64,000 bases of DNA, taken from Blastobasis lacticolella (lineage: Eukaryota; Arthropoda; Insecta; Lepidoptera; Blastobasidae). The notes beneath the pieces were generated by a model. The model searched no databases and was not told the DNA's origin. It saw only the letters and a list, made by a program, of their open reading frames with translations. The DNA lies in assembly GCA_905147135.1 (NCBI GenBank), contig LR990048.1, positions 19,204,563 to 19,268,562 of the forward strand. Reading direction: 5' to 3'. The position numbers and the translations under genes are program-made. Below are positions 1 to 11,514 of the stretch, piece by piece (position 1 is the stretch's first letter; every line of letters begins with the position of its first letter).

Positions 1-309
1 TTGTCCTAAAGACCATCGCTTCTCAAGGACCCGCTTGAGCTCCTTTCCCAAAAAGTTGATCGTCTGGAGAATCAATCCCGCCGGAAGCAATGCTTGGCCG
101 AGCGAGACGGAGAGTGAGGATCTAATAAACAAGATCTTGTACTTGTTACTCGACCAAAAGAAGTTGGACAGTGTTGGCGACTCTGCGTTGAAAGTATATC
201 ATAGATTGCCTAAAAAGTAGTAAGGACGTGCCTGTGTTGGTGCGTTACATCACTTGAACTAGTGAGGCAGTTTGAGACGATGACGCTTCCGTCGTCACTG
301 GTTCCAGTG

Positions 310-532
310 TGTCAGTAATCCCATCATCATCATCTTTAAGCAGGTAGGTAGGTCCGGGTCCACTGCTGAATACAGGCTTCTCACGACTTACATTCCGGTC
401 GACTCTGTTATGTTGCATTCATCGGCTTCCTAGGACCTTAAGGAGGTCGTCCGTCCATCTTTTGGGAGGCCATCCAGCTCGCCACTCAACAACATCCGCC
501 CTACCGGCTATCGATTCTATGAGTTTCCCAAT
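310..532 (-). mobile_element. RTE-like LINE 3' end fragment
   Basis: Read on the minus strand, the sequence runs through a conserved non-coding tail about an incoming 'CAGCAGTGGACC' phrase and ends in ATG trinucleotide repeats (CATCATCATCATC on plus at about 311). That is the usual 3' terminus of lepidopteran RTE-clade LINEs. No coding part remains. The same fragment occurs in the second duplicon near 53360-53575. Confidence 0.6.
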
Positions 533-534
533 AA

Positions 535-945
535 TCCTGGCCCCGAACCAGTTCGTGGTTCAGGTCTAGGTCCTGGCCCTGGACCAGATCCTGGTTAAGG
601 TCCAGGTCCAGGTCCCGGACCAACTCCTGGTCCAGCTAATATGTATGGGCTATGTGCTGGCACTGATCTAGGTCCTGGTTCTGGTTCAAGCTCAAATTGT
701 GATCAAGGTCCTTGTTCGGGCCCAAGACCAAAACCAGATCCAGATCTTGGTTTTGGTTAATGGCCAATCTCATTTTCAGGTTTAGGTGTACGTCCTGGTC
801 CTGGCGTTGGTTCAGATACCTGTTCTAGTTTTGGGCATGGTCTTGGACCAGAACCTGGACCCTAGACCTGAACTTTGTCTTGGACCAAAACCAGGACCTG
901 GACCAGGGCCAGGACCAAGACCTATACCAAGAAAATCGAATATAA
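535..945. repeat. Degenerate GG(A/T)CC minisatellite
   Basis: About 400 bp are built from imperfect 6-12 bp units such as GGTCCAGGTCCTGG. The unit is largely self-complementary, so both strands show the same word and open frames rich in Pro/Gly appear on both. These frames carry no recognisable domain and are not genes. The array recurs at 53575-53975. Confidence 0.8.
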
Positions 946-2334
946 TTTCTTTTGACAATCTGTTATGTGGTCGATTTTCGCTAATTAAAATAACAAGACA
1001 ACAACATACAGTTAACATGAGAAAAAGCTTTCCGGAAACCCAAAATTACCTTAATCGGCCGTTAATTGGAGATTTGACAATCCGTTGACAAACTGTTAAT
1101 AAACTGTCAATTAGCCTTTTCAGAAACCTAAACATTTAATCGGAGATTAACAAGTTGTTACGGAATTTTTGCGTTGACAAGCGTTTCAGAAAACGGGTGT
1201 AGGTTGTTATCAATATGAATTTTGGCAGCTTATAACCTAGTTACCGCATTTTTGACTAATAAGGTAGCTCGATATTGCACAATTTTTACATTTTACCTAG
1301 TGCCGCTTTTTTGTTGATATCTGTTTATTTTAAGATCTATCAGCGGAACTACAAAAAAGCTAGATCAAGTATATACCTAGGCTAGAAACAACAGCGATTA
1401 TTAATCGTACGACGTTAAGTCGCGAGACTCCATAATTAATTTAAATTACTTTTAATTTGTAATTTGTTGTTAATATAAATTAATATTTAGCTAAATCTCA
1501 TCTGTCAATGGCACACCACACTACGCCACTAGTGCCACCATAGCGCCCTTAATTGCACCTTTATATACGTACTGAGGCAAGAATTAACCAAAAACAAAGA
1601 TGGCGTCAATAACATGACATATCTATGCCATAGAGTGCCACAAACTTATCTCACCCGGTTGCCAAAACTGGAACTAAGTGCCGCCATTTTGATATATAAC
1701 TTTGTTGACAACAACTGTGCCACCGTCATTAGGATAGATAACTGATAAGTCTGTAGCACTCATTCTTTATTCAGTCATTTTGACAGTTATCGGCTGACGG
1801 CTCCATGTTTCTTATAAAGTACTACGTGGTCTATTGAGGACAATATATTTTAATGTATAATGTGTAATTGGTGGTATGACTGGTTATTTGTCTATGACTT
1901 TTTAGCCATGCCCTTTAATTTGAGGACAGACATGAATTAAGGTCTCATCCCGATCCCTCCAAACCTTTGTCCTAACAGTAAGCTTATATGGGCTGATAAT
2001 TACAGTAAGGTAAAGTTGCTGTCATAAGGTGATATTCTAAGAAATTCTTCTTTTATCCATACCTGTGTGAACTATGCAAACAAAACCAGAAAGTCTAGTT
2101 GAACCTTGTTCTGAAACTATTGAAACTTTAAATTTAGATTTAAAGTTTCAATAGTTTCAATCTAGATTTAAAGACTAGTCTTTAATCACCAGTTTGCTTA
2201 ATGTAGTATATATTAATCGAAATCTCATTATTAAAATGTTTAACTACTTAGTAACCAACGTGCCAAATAGCCCATCTTATGATAAACCAACAAACCAGCA
2301 GTCACTGTTAAACCTAAGATGATTGACTCATATT
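946..2334. other. Non-coding stretch of the duplicon
   Basis: No coding potential is seen. Around 1080-1210 there are repeated GTTTCAGAAA-type motifs and the right end of a putative TIR element whose left end survives only in copy 2. At 2113-2158 there is a perfect 21-bp inverted repeat around a 4-base loop. The remainder is AT-rich sequence shared with copy 2. Confidence 0.6.
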
Positions 2335-2765
2335 TGTTTTTATACCACTAAGGCGACAAATAAGCTTACGGCCTGCCTGATGGTAAGCAGTCCCCGCAGC
2401 CTATAGACGTTTGCAATACCAGGGCCATCATCCACGCGTTGCCGACCCTGTAAAAACCTTTTCACCCTTTTCTTGAAGAACTCCATGTTGTACTCTCTAA
2501 ACCTTTCCAGGTAGTTCATTCCATAACCTTAGTGTACGTGGGAGCAAGTTCCTTTGGAACCGCACAGTTCGCGACCAATTTGGCTCAAAGATGTGAGTAT
2601 GAACTCCATGTCGGTGGCGAGCGGTGCGACGATAGAATGTAGCTGTAGGCATCATGTCATATCCACTATGCTTTCTATTTCGAGTCATAGATCCAGTCTC
2701 TTTTAAATTTAGATAGTCTCCAACCCGCATGCCAAGCGTGGCAATTACAGCAATACCCTTCACTA
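2335..2765 (-). mobile_element. Non-LTR retrotransposon RT C-terminal relic
   Basis: The minus strand encodes a stretch with LLPRTLRLWNELPGKV, followed by FFKKRVKRFLQGRQRV. This is the conserved C-terminal tail seen after the reverse transcriptase of many insect non-LTR elements. The frame is open for 88 codons upstream of 2497 and then decays. The 3' part near 2345 carries a 'TACCACTAAGG' phrase that recurs at 31.6, 33.6, 51.4 and 55.7 kb, so this is a dispersed family. It is a fragment with no catalytic core. Confidence 0.7.
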
Positions 2766-3299
2766 ACGTGGAGGTGGCTCAAGTCCAGCAGTAAACTGTT
2801 ATATAGGTTGATAGGCCGATAGTGAAGTCTTACAATTACAATTGTATCAATTTAATAAGATAGTGTTTCAGAATCTTAGTCATCATTAATTAAAAAAGTA
2901 ATACAAAAAATGAAACCAGGAATGCCGTAAAAATGTTATAATGAAGCAGATTCTTCAACTCAAGAGGTCCGGAAAATTGGAGTTTACATAATTAACATTT
3001 CAAAGCAGGCGGGGATCCATTTTATTTATATAAACTATCAGACCCGATTCCTGATCCAAACATATTATTCGAAAAAGGAACTAAGAAGCTGCCTGCAAAA
3101 ACTAGTACTATAACGAAATGTAAATGTGAGCTTATCAGACTAAAGTTATTTTATGGAATGGAATATTATTTACAGAGGGCAGAGGAAACATTGTTTTATG
3201 AGCATATCACTCCTTATCTTTAATCAAACAATTAACTTAATCGTAGAGATAACATCAGGAAGCGAAATACGTCAAGTAACAGATACACATAACAGATAG

Positions 3300-3440
3300 G
3301 CGTCTCCTTCGCCTTGACCATGATGCAGGATTTGGCGGATCACATAATTACAGTAGTTAAAGCGACTGCCATCTGACCTCTGTGACCCTGTTACCCTGTG
3401 CGCGGGAACACAAGCGGGACATTAACGCCAAGATGATAAT
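3300..3440. repeat. Dispersed retroposon-tail repeat
   Basis: The phrase around CCTTGACCATGATGCAGG, with GGGACATTAACG nearby, recurs near 42820-42960, 47660-47760, 7250-7300 and 56650. It is non-coding and probably the 3' UTR of a LINE family, in varying orientation. Confidence 0.5.
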
Positions 3441-3459
3441 AATGATGAAATTGTGTTTA

Positions 3460-3549
3460 TCAAAGTTCTAATTTTCCGCAATCTTTACAATTGATTCCTA
3501 TCTATAGCTTGTCGGTAAACTTATCAAGTCTAACTTCTGATATTTCCAT
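3460..3549 (-). pseudogene. EcKL relic, 5' end only (copy 1)
   Basis: On the minus strand an ATG at 3549 starts a peptide, MEISEVRLDKFTDKL, closely matching the first residues of the intact EcKL genes. A frameshift, a premature stop and then a match to ESIVKIAEN followed by a stop come next. Homology ends after about 30 codons. AT-rich sequence upstream (3550-3670) resembles the EcKL 5' flanks. The counterpart in the other duplicon is 56803-56891, which lacks the frameshift but keeps the stop. Confidence 0.8.
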
Positions 3550-3989
3550 AATCTCGAGTACATGTGCCGTATTTAGCTGATAATACGATTGTAAAACTAT
3601 AAATAGAAATGATAGATAATTACATGTAAATGGATAGATAAATATTATAGTATTTAATTATGAAGCTTCCTCTGTATTCATATCAATTTACATTGGAAAA
3701 AAACTATATCAAGACGAAATACAGGATGTTTTGTAAGGGCAGATCTGATTTGCCTACGTCTTTGGCCTAGTAGTGCGATTAAATGCGCTGATATTAAAAT
3801 AAAAAATACTTCTTGTACTTGATCCCAAATTAGACCAAGTTTTGGCTACAATTTTATTGTTTGGGTACGTAATTTAAGTAGTATAAAATTGTAGCGAAAA
3901 CTAGGCCAATTTTGGATTTAAGTTTTTAAGAGGCCGAGTTTTTTGGACTGGAACCTTGGAGTTACTTCACACAAGTGTTTTTAGTGGAA

Positions 3990-4260
3990 TCTAATCTCTT
4001 TTTCCTGAGTTCATCATCGGAGAGGCCAATCCCGGCTTCTGGCAGTGTCCACTTTCCTACTCATTCCTCTCCACTTCGCTCCGTCTTAGGCATACCTACA
4101 CGCGTCGTAAGAAATTGGTCAATCTATCTTCTTTCCTCCATCCAGGGACCTCTTTTCTGATACCGAAAGTTTTAGGCATCTTTTCCTGCGTATCCCTAGG
4201 GCTTGCGCAATACGTAACCAAGTTAGCGAAATGCAAAGGTTGATTTCTACTGCAGTGGGG
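3990..4260 (-). mobile_element. RTE-like LINE fragment
   Basis: On the minus strand the sequence matches the 3' coding and UTR part of the better preserved RTE copies at 33960-34610 and 62245-62770. The shared parts are the CACTTCGC/CTCC phrase and the 'CCTAGGGCTTGCGCAA' region, equivalent to the GHV-RKPQ coding zone. The frames are broken. The following 4260-4480 block is conserved between duplicons but unrecognised. Confidence 0.55.
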
Positions 4261-4987
4261 CTCCTGGAGGATTCTCAGGGAAAATATTACATTCAAGGTG
4301 CAACAGCCCAGCCTGAAGCCGTATTGGCATTCAATGACATCTGTCCTCAAGTATCTGCGCATTCGCGTAGGCGATGATCTCACGAGGTGTATGCGACGCG
4401 GTTTCCTGCGCTCCGTGCCCCGCGTCGGAATTACTCGGTATTGCGGATTACGGGCGGAGTCGATAACACAAAAATACATGCACGGCTATCTAAATCTAAT
4501 CTAAATGTTTTACTAAAACGATACAATATTACTACTACCGAAACATACAATATTACTGACCCTTTCCGAAGCAGTTCTAAATAAAAACCAAGTACAACAC
4601 TCTAACGGCGTTATAGCTTTTGACTGCCATAATCTGCATAATTAGTTTCGACTTTACGTACTGATACTTTTTATACCTACTAAAAACACATTAGCACAGG
4701 TGACCAAATTTTATGCGCACCTAATCCAAGGTCTATTACACATGACTTCGACGGATTATCTTGTGTCATGGCTGAACTATCCAGAACCGAGACTTAGCTA
4801 CCATATAACTGAATCTCAATAGGAACTTGACACATTTTTGGTATCCTGCTACTTATTGATGACCAGTGACATTCCATTGGTTTTGCAGTAACATTCCATT
4901 AAACTGTTATTTATATAATTCACGATGGAAATGAAAATATAATGAAAACGCGGTGTAGATATTTTGAAAATTAAATCAGGAATATAT

Positions 4988-4993
4988 TTTATT
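4988..4993 (-). promoter_or_regulatory. Poly(A) signal of EcKL gene 1
   Basis: AATAAA on the minus strand, 18 nt past the TAA stop at 5011-5013. The same signal is present downstream of the duplicate gene at 58126-58131. Confidence 0.6.
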
Positions 4994-5010
4994 AGACTTA
5001 CAATTTCAAT

Positions 5011-6624
5011 TTATAGAAATTCATTTATAATATCTCCAAGTCTCTCTTGAAAGGATTCATGCACTTTGGGTTGCCATTCACTCATTTTTTCTTTACTCGT
5101 ATCTATTTCTTTATCCTCAAATAGCAGAACACCCATGATCATCATGGCGACATACAATCCATACTGTCGCCTCTCTTCGAAGGTTCGCTCGAATACTTCT
5201 CTTGGGAATATTTCCTTCAACTCTATGTTAAAATATTGCAAAAAAGATTCCATTGTGTTGTAGTATATGTCTTTGAAGTCCGATAAATGATTTTCTCTGA
5301 GTTTCTTGTCGCTGCCGGTATAGATGAAGTACAGAATATCGTCGATTGGGCAACCATAGAAAACTGTTTGGTAGTCCACTGGTATTACTTCAGTTAACAC
5401 TCCATCCTAAAATATGAAAACACATTATTTACAACTATGTTAGAAATGAAACTAAATTTGGAAAAACAACCTCTTCCTTGAAAAGTTTTAGAATCTCCAA
5501 TAGGTAGATTGTATTTATTCTCTTCTCTTTTTAGTATCAATTAAACTCTAACTGTTGTTTTATTTTTATTGATCGCAGGTTAAATTAGGTAAAAATTATA
5601 AATATTAGTAAGTTTCACTTTAGTGGGCAACGATTAAAATATCTATGAGTAGACACTGATTCTTTGAACACGACTAGTGAGATAATCGATTATTTTTAAA
5701 ACTATTTTGTTCCTCTTAAACCCAATCTTTCAAGCTGAGATAAAAGAAGTTGGTAAATTACCGTGTCAAAAGCTTTTGCCAATGATAATGATGAGTTGCG
5801 ATTTAGAGAGCAACGATTATAAATATTAATGTTATAGATAAACTTACGACTTCTCTCTTTACGGTGTTATTCATTCGAAAATCTCCATGACAAAGAATTT
5901 GGATATGCCTGCCATTATCTACAAAAAATTGCTCGATTCCTTCCAAAGCATCCGGAACAAAATCTTCACCCTTCTTTCTCAAATTTGGATCCTTTAAATT
6001 TTTTGCGTTGTTTGTCATGAAGAATGCGAGGTTATTTTTCCAGCCATCCATTTTAATTATACTATCTAGAGTTTTCACCTTCTCACTGTAAAACGTTGGT
6101 CTCCGCTTTTCCATTATAAAAGAAAAACCATGAAACTTTGCAAGTTGTTCCAAGGCCAATTTTGTGAATTCAAATGAGTTGACTTCCATTCGAAAACCAG
6201 TTTTGAAGCCTTTTTTTGCTATATTTTCTAATATCAATGACTCACTACAAGTATTTTCATAACTTTTTATTAATTTGAATCGTTCTTCTTCTGGTACATT
6301 AGCTTCGTCTTGTAGTTCGGCAAACACTTTCGAAAGTTGACCATATACAAATGCTTCTCTTGCGTAAGCACCAGTTAAAGAAAACAATTCCTTCATATTC
6401 TCAACTGCTTCTGGTACCAGTTTCTTCACAAAAAGATTGATTTCTTTTTCACCATTCGGAGTGCTCCCAATAATGTCGACAGCAAATAATTCTCCTGTGT
6501 AGCTACCACCAAGTGTAGGAATAATTTTAACAGTTATATTGTATTTCGCAAAATTTTCATTTTCGGCAATTTTTACAATTGATTCTTTTAGCTTATCTGT
6601 AAACCTATCGAGACTGACTTCCAT
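5011..6624 (-). CDS. EcKL-type (ecdysteroid kinase-like/CHK) kinase, gene 1
   Basis: Two exons: 6624-5848 and 5406-5011, with a phase-0 intron of 441 bp (GTAAGT donor, TTTTAG acceptor). The product is 390 residues. The N-lobe has a glycine-rich LGGSYTGE loop and the ATP-binding lysine in LFVKKL. The C-lobe has the catalytic loop LCHGDFRMNN (H246, D248, N253), and exon 2 carries the metal-binding Asp in VDYQ (D270) followed by GCPIDDILYF. The family phosphorylates small hydroxylated molecules in the cytosol. A silkworm member acts on ecdysteroid 22-OH, and other insect members are linked to detoxification; the substrate here is unknown. The start at 6624 is chosen because the preceding CAGTGCTCG...C context aligns with the starts of the other genes. 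An in-frame ATG at 6648 would add 8 residues. The N-terminus is three residues shorter than in the 394-residue paralogs. The frame is intact, and a twin with about 98% identical exon-1 protein lies at 58149-59747. Confidence 0.9.
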
Positions 6625-6738
6625 GCTGGCGAGCACTGATACTTCCATTTTTGATATTTGACTTCTAATAAAATTGTATACTCTTTGAATTGAAACGATA
6701 AAATAATCACATGTAAATATATCGACAATTATTAGAAT

Positions 6739-6772
6739 ACTGAATTATGAAAAACTTCCGTCTGATTAAATA
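6739..6772 (-). promoter_or_regulatory. Core promoter of EcKL gene 1 (TATA-like + initiator)
   Basis: On the minus strand, TATTTAAT at 6772-6765 lies 31 bp upstream of the A in a TCAGT arthropod initiator at 6743-6739. The surrounding CATAATTCAGTAT context is shared with the 16.3 and 32.7 kb genes. The predicted 5' UTR is about 117 nt if translation starts at 6624. Confidence 0.6.
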
Positions 6773-6779
6773 TCAAGCT

Positions 6780-7476
6780 ACCTTGGCTAGATAAGGTTCT
6801 ATTTATTATCTTCACACCAACTACAGGGTGTTATTAAAAGGGTTGGAAAGTTTTTGTGATAGCTACTCTTTTTCAAAGTTTTTATCCTTGAAGAAATTTT
6901 ATTTGAACCTATATCTAAAATTATCGAAACTTGAAATCTAAGCTTTAACCATTGTGTGTGACCATATTTTTAATGTGAAATTAGTTCATAGAGTTCTTAT
7001 TGTTCCGTCTATTTTATATAACTTAGAGATAAACGAGTAAACAGCACATCTGATTGTAAATGGTGACTGTCGTCCTCCCTGACATTACACTATGATCTCC
7101 AACCCGACTGCCAAGAGTAGAGATTAACGCAAGATATTACCACCGGGACTCATTCAAGGCCAGATTGAATAGGCTGTTTCTGGCGAAGCATTTTCCATTT
7201 TCAGTCCCATCTAAATTTACCATCAGATGAGATGGCGGTGAAATGCCTGATTAGTCATCTTGGCGTTAATGTCCCAGCTGTGCTTTATTTAGTATACGAG
7301 AACCTAGGGTCCGGACATAGTAATATGTGAAAAACTTTTCATTCGAGGTGGCTTTAATCCAGCTGTGGACAGCCATGGGCGCGCAGCCGCTGTATATCGT
7401 TTCCCCTTTGTTTTTAGGGAAAAGTATGCTTGGCCATGAAGTAATTAGGCGCGTCACGACAGTCAAGGATTTGAGC
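6780..7476. repeat. Retroposon-derived non-coding sequence upstream of gene 1
   Basis: Around 7140-7260 a degenerate phrase resembling the C-terminal tail of non-LTR RTs (TTCAAGGCCAGATTGAATAGG, plus strand) is followed by TTGGCGTTAATGTCCC, a dispersed LINE-tail word. No intact frame is present. The stretch is fully conserved in the second duplicon. Confidence 0.45.
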
Positions 7477-7564
7477 GCGGCAGACTAATATACAGGGGGA
7501 TACCTTGTACCCGGTTAAGTACCTCCACCAAATATGAGCCTCATATATATGGCCGCCCGTCAAG

Positions 7565-8655
7565 GATAAAGGATCAGATTAGTAAAAAAAAATTGATCAT
7601 CAGAAATTCTCGAGCGCGTCAGATTAAGGTAGGGTGAGTTAATTACATGCTAAAAAGTGAATATTCCACTAATCTGACAATTTGCAAGTGACGTAAAGAA
7701 AAGGGAGGGCTGCAAAGTTGCAAAAAAAAAACGTCATCTCGACATTCTCGAGCGTGGGTGAATTTTTTTTTATTTTGTAGGAAATAATTCAAGGATCACG
7801 TAAAATATATAATCTGACGATTTCCACAAGCCGAAGTTACGAAAATTCGTCGATAAAGTTTAATACGTGCAGCTACGTGATGCCTATATTCCCCACCCCG
7901 CGTTTCTATTCTCTTTCACTTTTTCTCTATCTATTACTCTCTAACTCCGTCCCCACTCTGTTTTCTGTTGCCATGACATCATCACAGCTGATCAAACAGC
8001 TTGTTCGTGGCATGATATTATTTACAACGTATTTCTAACGTTTTGGCTTATTTTGTTCAAACTCAAACTCAAATACGTTTATTCAGTTTAGGTTTTCACA
8101 AACACTTATGAACGTCATAATTATAATTATAATATAAAATGAATGCTAGGCACCACGGCACCATCGAGCGGACAACGGTTTCTTGGCTAGTATGTAGGGC
8201 CATATAAAAAAGAAAACAAAGATAAGACTACGTGGCCAAAGATTTTATTCTTTGTCCGCGACACTGTAAAAAAAAATTTTTTTTTTTTTATTATCAGATT
8301 AGGCGAATCCCTCCAGATAATCGTCAGATTATGAGACAGCACCTCTAGGACATAAAGATGAACCATATATATCTTAATCTGACATGCTTGAGTATTTCAA
8401 AATGGCGAATTTTTTTGGCACATTCTAATAATGGCCGCGAGTTTACGTCACATCCAAATCGTCAGATTATTAGATGAGAGCATTTTTTTAGGTTCACTTA
8501 ACATCCCCTTAGAAAATCTGACGCGCTCGATAAAAATTTTTTTTTTCATTTTCAACCCCTACGTATGACCACCCCCATCATGCAAACGATCAGATTAACA
8601 TACGTACATTATTAAAAATACGTAGGACATGGATGCTATCAATATCTGACGCGCT
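7565..8655. repeat. Non-coding region rich in AATCTGA/TCAGATT motifs
   Basis: About eleven occurrences of AATCTGA or its complement, often extended to AATCTGACGCGCTCGA, sit in roughly 1.1 kb together with long A/T runs. Blocks near 7570-7625 and 8505-8600 are imperfect inverted copies of each other, so the region could fold back on itself. No protein frame is seen. The best guess is a non-autonomous transposon or transposon cluster. Its left edge abuts the end of the segmental duplication. Confidence 0.6.
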
Positions 8656-8948
8656 TGTTATATTATATGGTATTATAGAGTATTTTAATTGGTATTTGAT
8701 TGTAAAACTATCGTAATTAATAATAAATAACATTGCCAAATAAATATATAAACATTTCTGAACGAACGTAAGATATTCCTAAACGATGTTAAATCTTGAA
8801 GTACATTCAGTACTAATTAACTAAAATTTAGGTTTCTTAACATGTAATTTATCTTATAATTATTAAAAATAGTTTTAAGAGCTATTTTTATGTTTTTGGT
8901 TTGTATCTTTGCACAATATTTCATAGTTAATTAGAATTATTTAACGTG

Positions 8949-9338
8949 CTGTCATTGGTTGAAATGTAGTCGATTTCCGTTCAAATGTTGGCTATATAAA
9001 CACAGTCGAGAGACTGGGAGGGGCTTTTTGCTCCAGATCCGGCACAGAGTTAAGTACAAACTTGCATTGTTTTATTGTTGCTTTATATTATGTATTAGTT
9101 TTATTTATCTATATAATCGGTTATTAATTGAATCATACGTAATACTATTGTCCCATTTTTAGGGATAAATATGTATTTTGCTATGTTTTATTATGTTCAG
9201 AATATATTGTTATATTTCCCATGTAACTTTGTTTGCTATGATTGCCTATCCTATAATATAACTTATCTAATTTGATCTAATATGTGTGTTTAAATATGCT
9301 TTTCCTTTCCTGAATAAATAGCTATTTATATTTAACTA
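8949..9338 (+). mobile_element. Candidate solo LTR
   Basis: A 390-bp block is bounded by an 8-bp direct repeat TAACGTGC (8942-8949 and 9337-9344), which includes a possible 4-5 bp target duplication. It contains TATATAAA at 8993-9000 and AATAAA at 9313-9318, the order expected for U3-R-U5. No internal retroelement genes lie next to it. The terminal dinucleotides are not a clear TG...CA, so the exact ends and the superfamily are uncertain. Confidence 0.4.
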
Positions 9339-9654
9339 ACGTGCCCTATTTTTATTTCATTAAGCTTTCCACCCTTAGTTTTCGATGAAATGCTAGACCA
9401 CCATCATAAATATCTTCTAAAAACTTAAATTCACACCCGAGATCTGTACACTCTATACACCCTATCTAACACGCTCGAGTATGTCCATGCAATAGTTTTT
9501 TTTTACATTTTTGAAAATCTATAGCCGCTTCCCCCACCGATGAAAAGGTATACATTATATAACATTTTTTTCTTTTTATTATATAAGCTTCGCAACTCAA
9601 TAGGTCTCTATGGCGCTCGAGTAAATCCCCATTTAGCATCGTGGGCTCCCCTAC

Positions 9655-9735
9655 TATTAGTCGCCTCGACGTCACCCACGAGTGTAAAGTGTTGGTGCTA
9701 TTCTACTCAGCCGGACACCACACGGACAATACAAA
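9655..9735 (-). mobile_element. LINE 3'-tail fragment
   Basis: The phrase GTGTTGGTGCTATTCTACT plus ACACCACACGG is repeated at 42450-42490 and 44640-44690, where it belongs to a longer RTE-like 3' end. It is only a short fragment here. Confidence 0.5.
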
Positions 9736-9759
9736 TAAGTTTATTGAAACAATCAAATT

Positions 9760-10416
9760 AATACATTTATTTTTATTTATTATTTAATAGTTTATTGCAC
9801 ACAAAAATGGTAACAAATATATGGCAAATATATACATGACACAAAAGGCACTACTTATTTCTAAAAAGAAATTTCTTCCAGCAGGCCTACAGCAAAGAGA
9901 ACGTGATGACTGGAAGTAGTTTAAGACGTGCACAATACATAAATATTTAATTATTAAAAATAGACTACACTATCGATAAATTTCTACATATATACCATAT
10001 ACCTAAAAAAAATTATATATACATATATAGATACATATATACAATACATACATATATACACAATATTAGACAGATAGAGAGAGATAATGCTCCTTAACGC
10101 GCTTCTTAAACATCGTGATAGAGGAACTATCACGTACTTCATGAGGCAGAGAATTCCACAATCTTGCAGCATGTACAGCGAAAGAGTAGGAGAAAAAATC
10201 GGAATGGTGGGGAGGAATAGCCAGCAGCGACTTAATGCTGGAACGGCTAGGCTTGTCTTGCGACCGGGAGAAAAGGAATCGTTCACGGAGGTAGGAGGGA
10301 GCGGAGGGGTTGTGAAGGACATTGTAAAGGGTGGAGAGAATGTGGAGATTCCTACGCATACGTATTGGGAGCCACTTAACAACATAATATGTTGTTACAC
10401 GTTTCCAGTACATCAA
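9760..10416 (-). mobile_element. Non-LTR retrotransposon 3' end (RT C-terminal domain)
   Basis: The minus strand reads a 116-codon frame (10416-10066) with RRNLHILSTLYNVLHN, YLRERFLFSR and FAVHAARLWNSLPHEVRDSSS. This is the C-terminal domain that follows the RT in CR1/jockey-like elements. The 3' UTR passes a TATA microsatellite near 9990-10070 and ends in an A-rich AATAAATAAAAATAAA tail near 9770. The catalytic RT domain is absent, so it is 5'-truncated. A second 3' end of the same family is at 45095-45250. Confidence 0.75.
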
Positions 10417-10618
10417 CTAGTGTTACAGATAAATGGAAAGGTTATTATAGCCCCCACACTAGGGCAGGCCTGTATCGTGGGGCCAGATTGTATTTATGGA
10501 TTAATGTATGCTTAGGTAAACTATACTGTGGGCAACTTAACAATTTCATAGTGGGTTAAATTCAAGTAATTAAACTAAACTTAAATTAAACTAAAAGAAG
10601 AAATATAAAGAAGTAGTA

Positions 10619-11512
<894 letters not shown>

Positions 11513-11514
11513 AA

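Larger units (their letters stand above)
1..7476. repeat. Segmental duplication, copy 1 (left end outside window)
   Basis: Nearly the whole stretch recurs in the same orientation at 52360-60599. It includes LINE relics, a minisatellite, an EcKL relic and one intact EcKL gene. Homology stops abruptly just after TTGAGC at 7476, where the flanking sequence changes. Relative to copy 2 it lacks about 0.7 kb after position 280 and about 0.35 kb near 1870, and it differs in a block around 4480-4810. The two encoded EcKL proteins differ at only a handful of exon-1 residues, so the duplication is recent or homogenised by gene conversion. The left boundary cannot be seen. Confidence 0.9.

Noticed and set aside
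786..1088. Pro/Gly-rich open frames on both strands
   Set aside because: By-products of the self-complementary GGWCC minisatellite. The frame content is mirrored on the other strand and no domain is seen. The same applies to 53738-54057.
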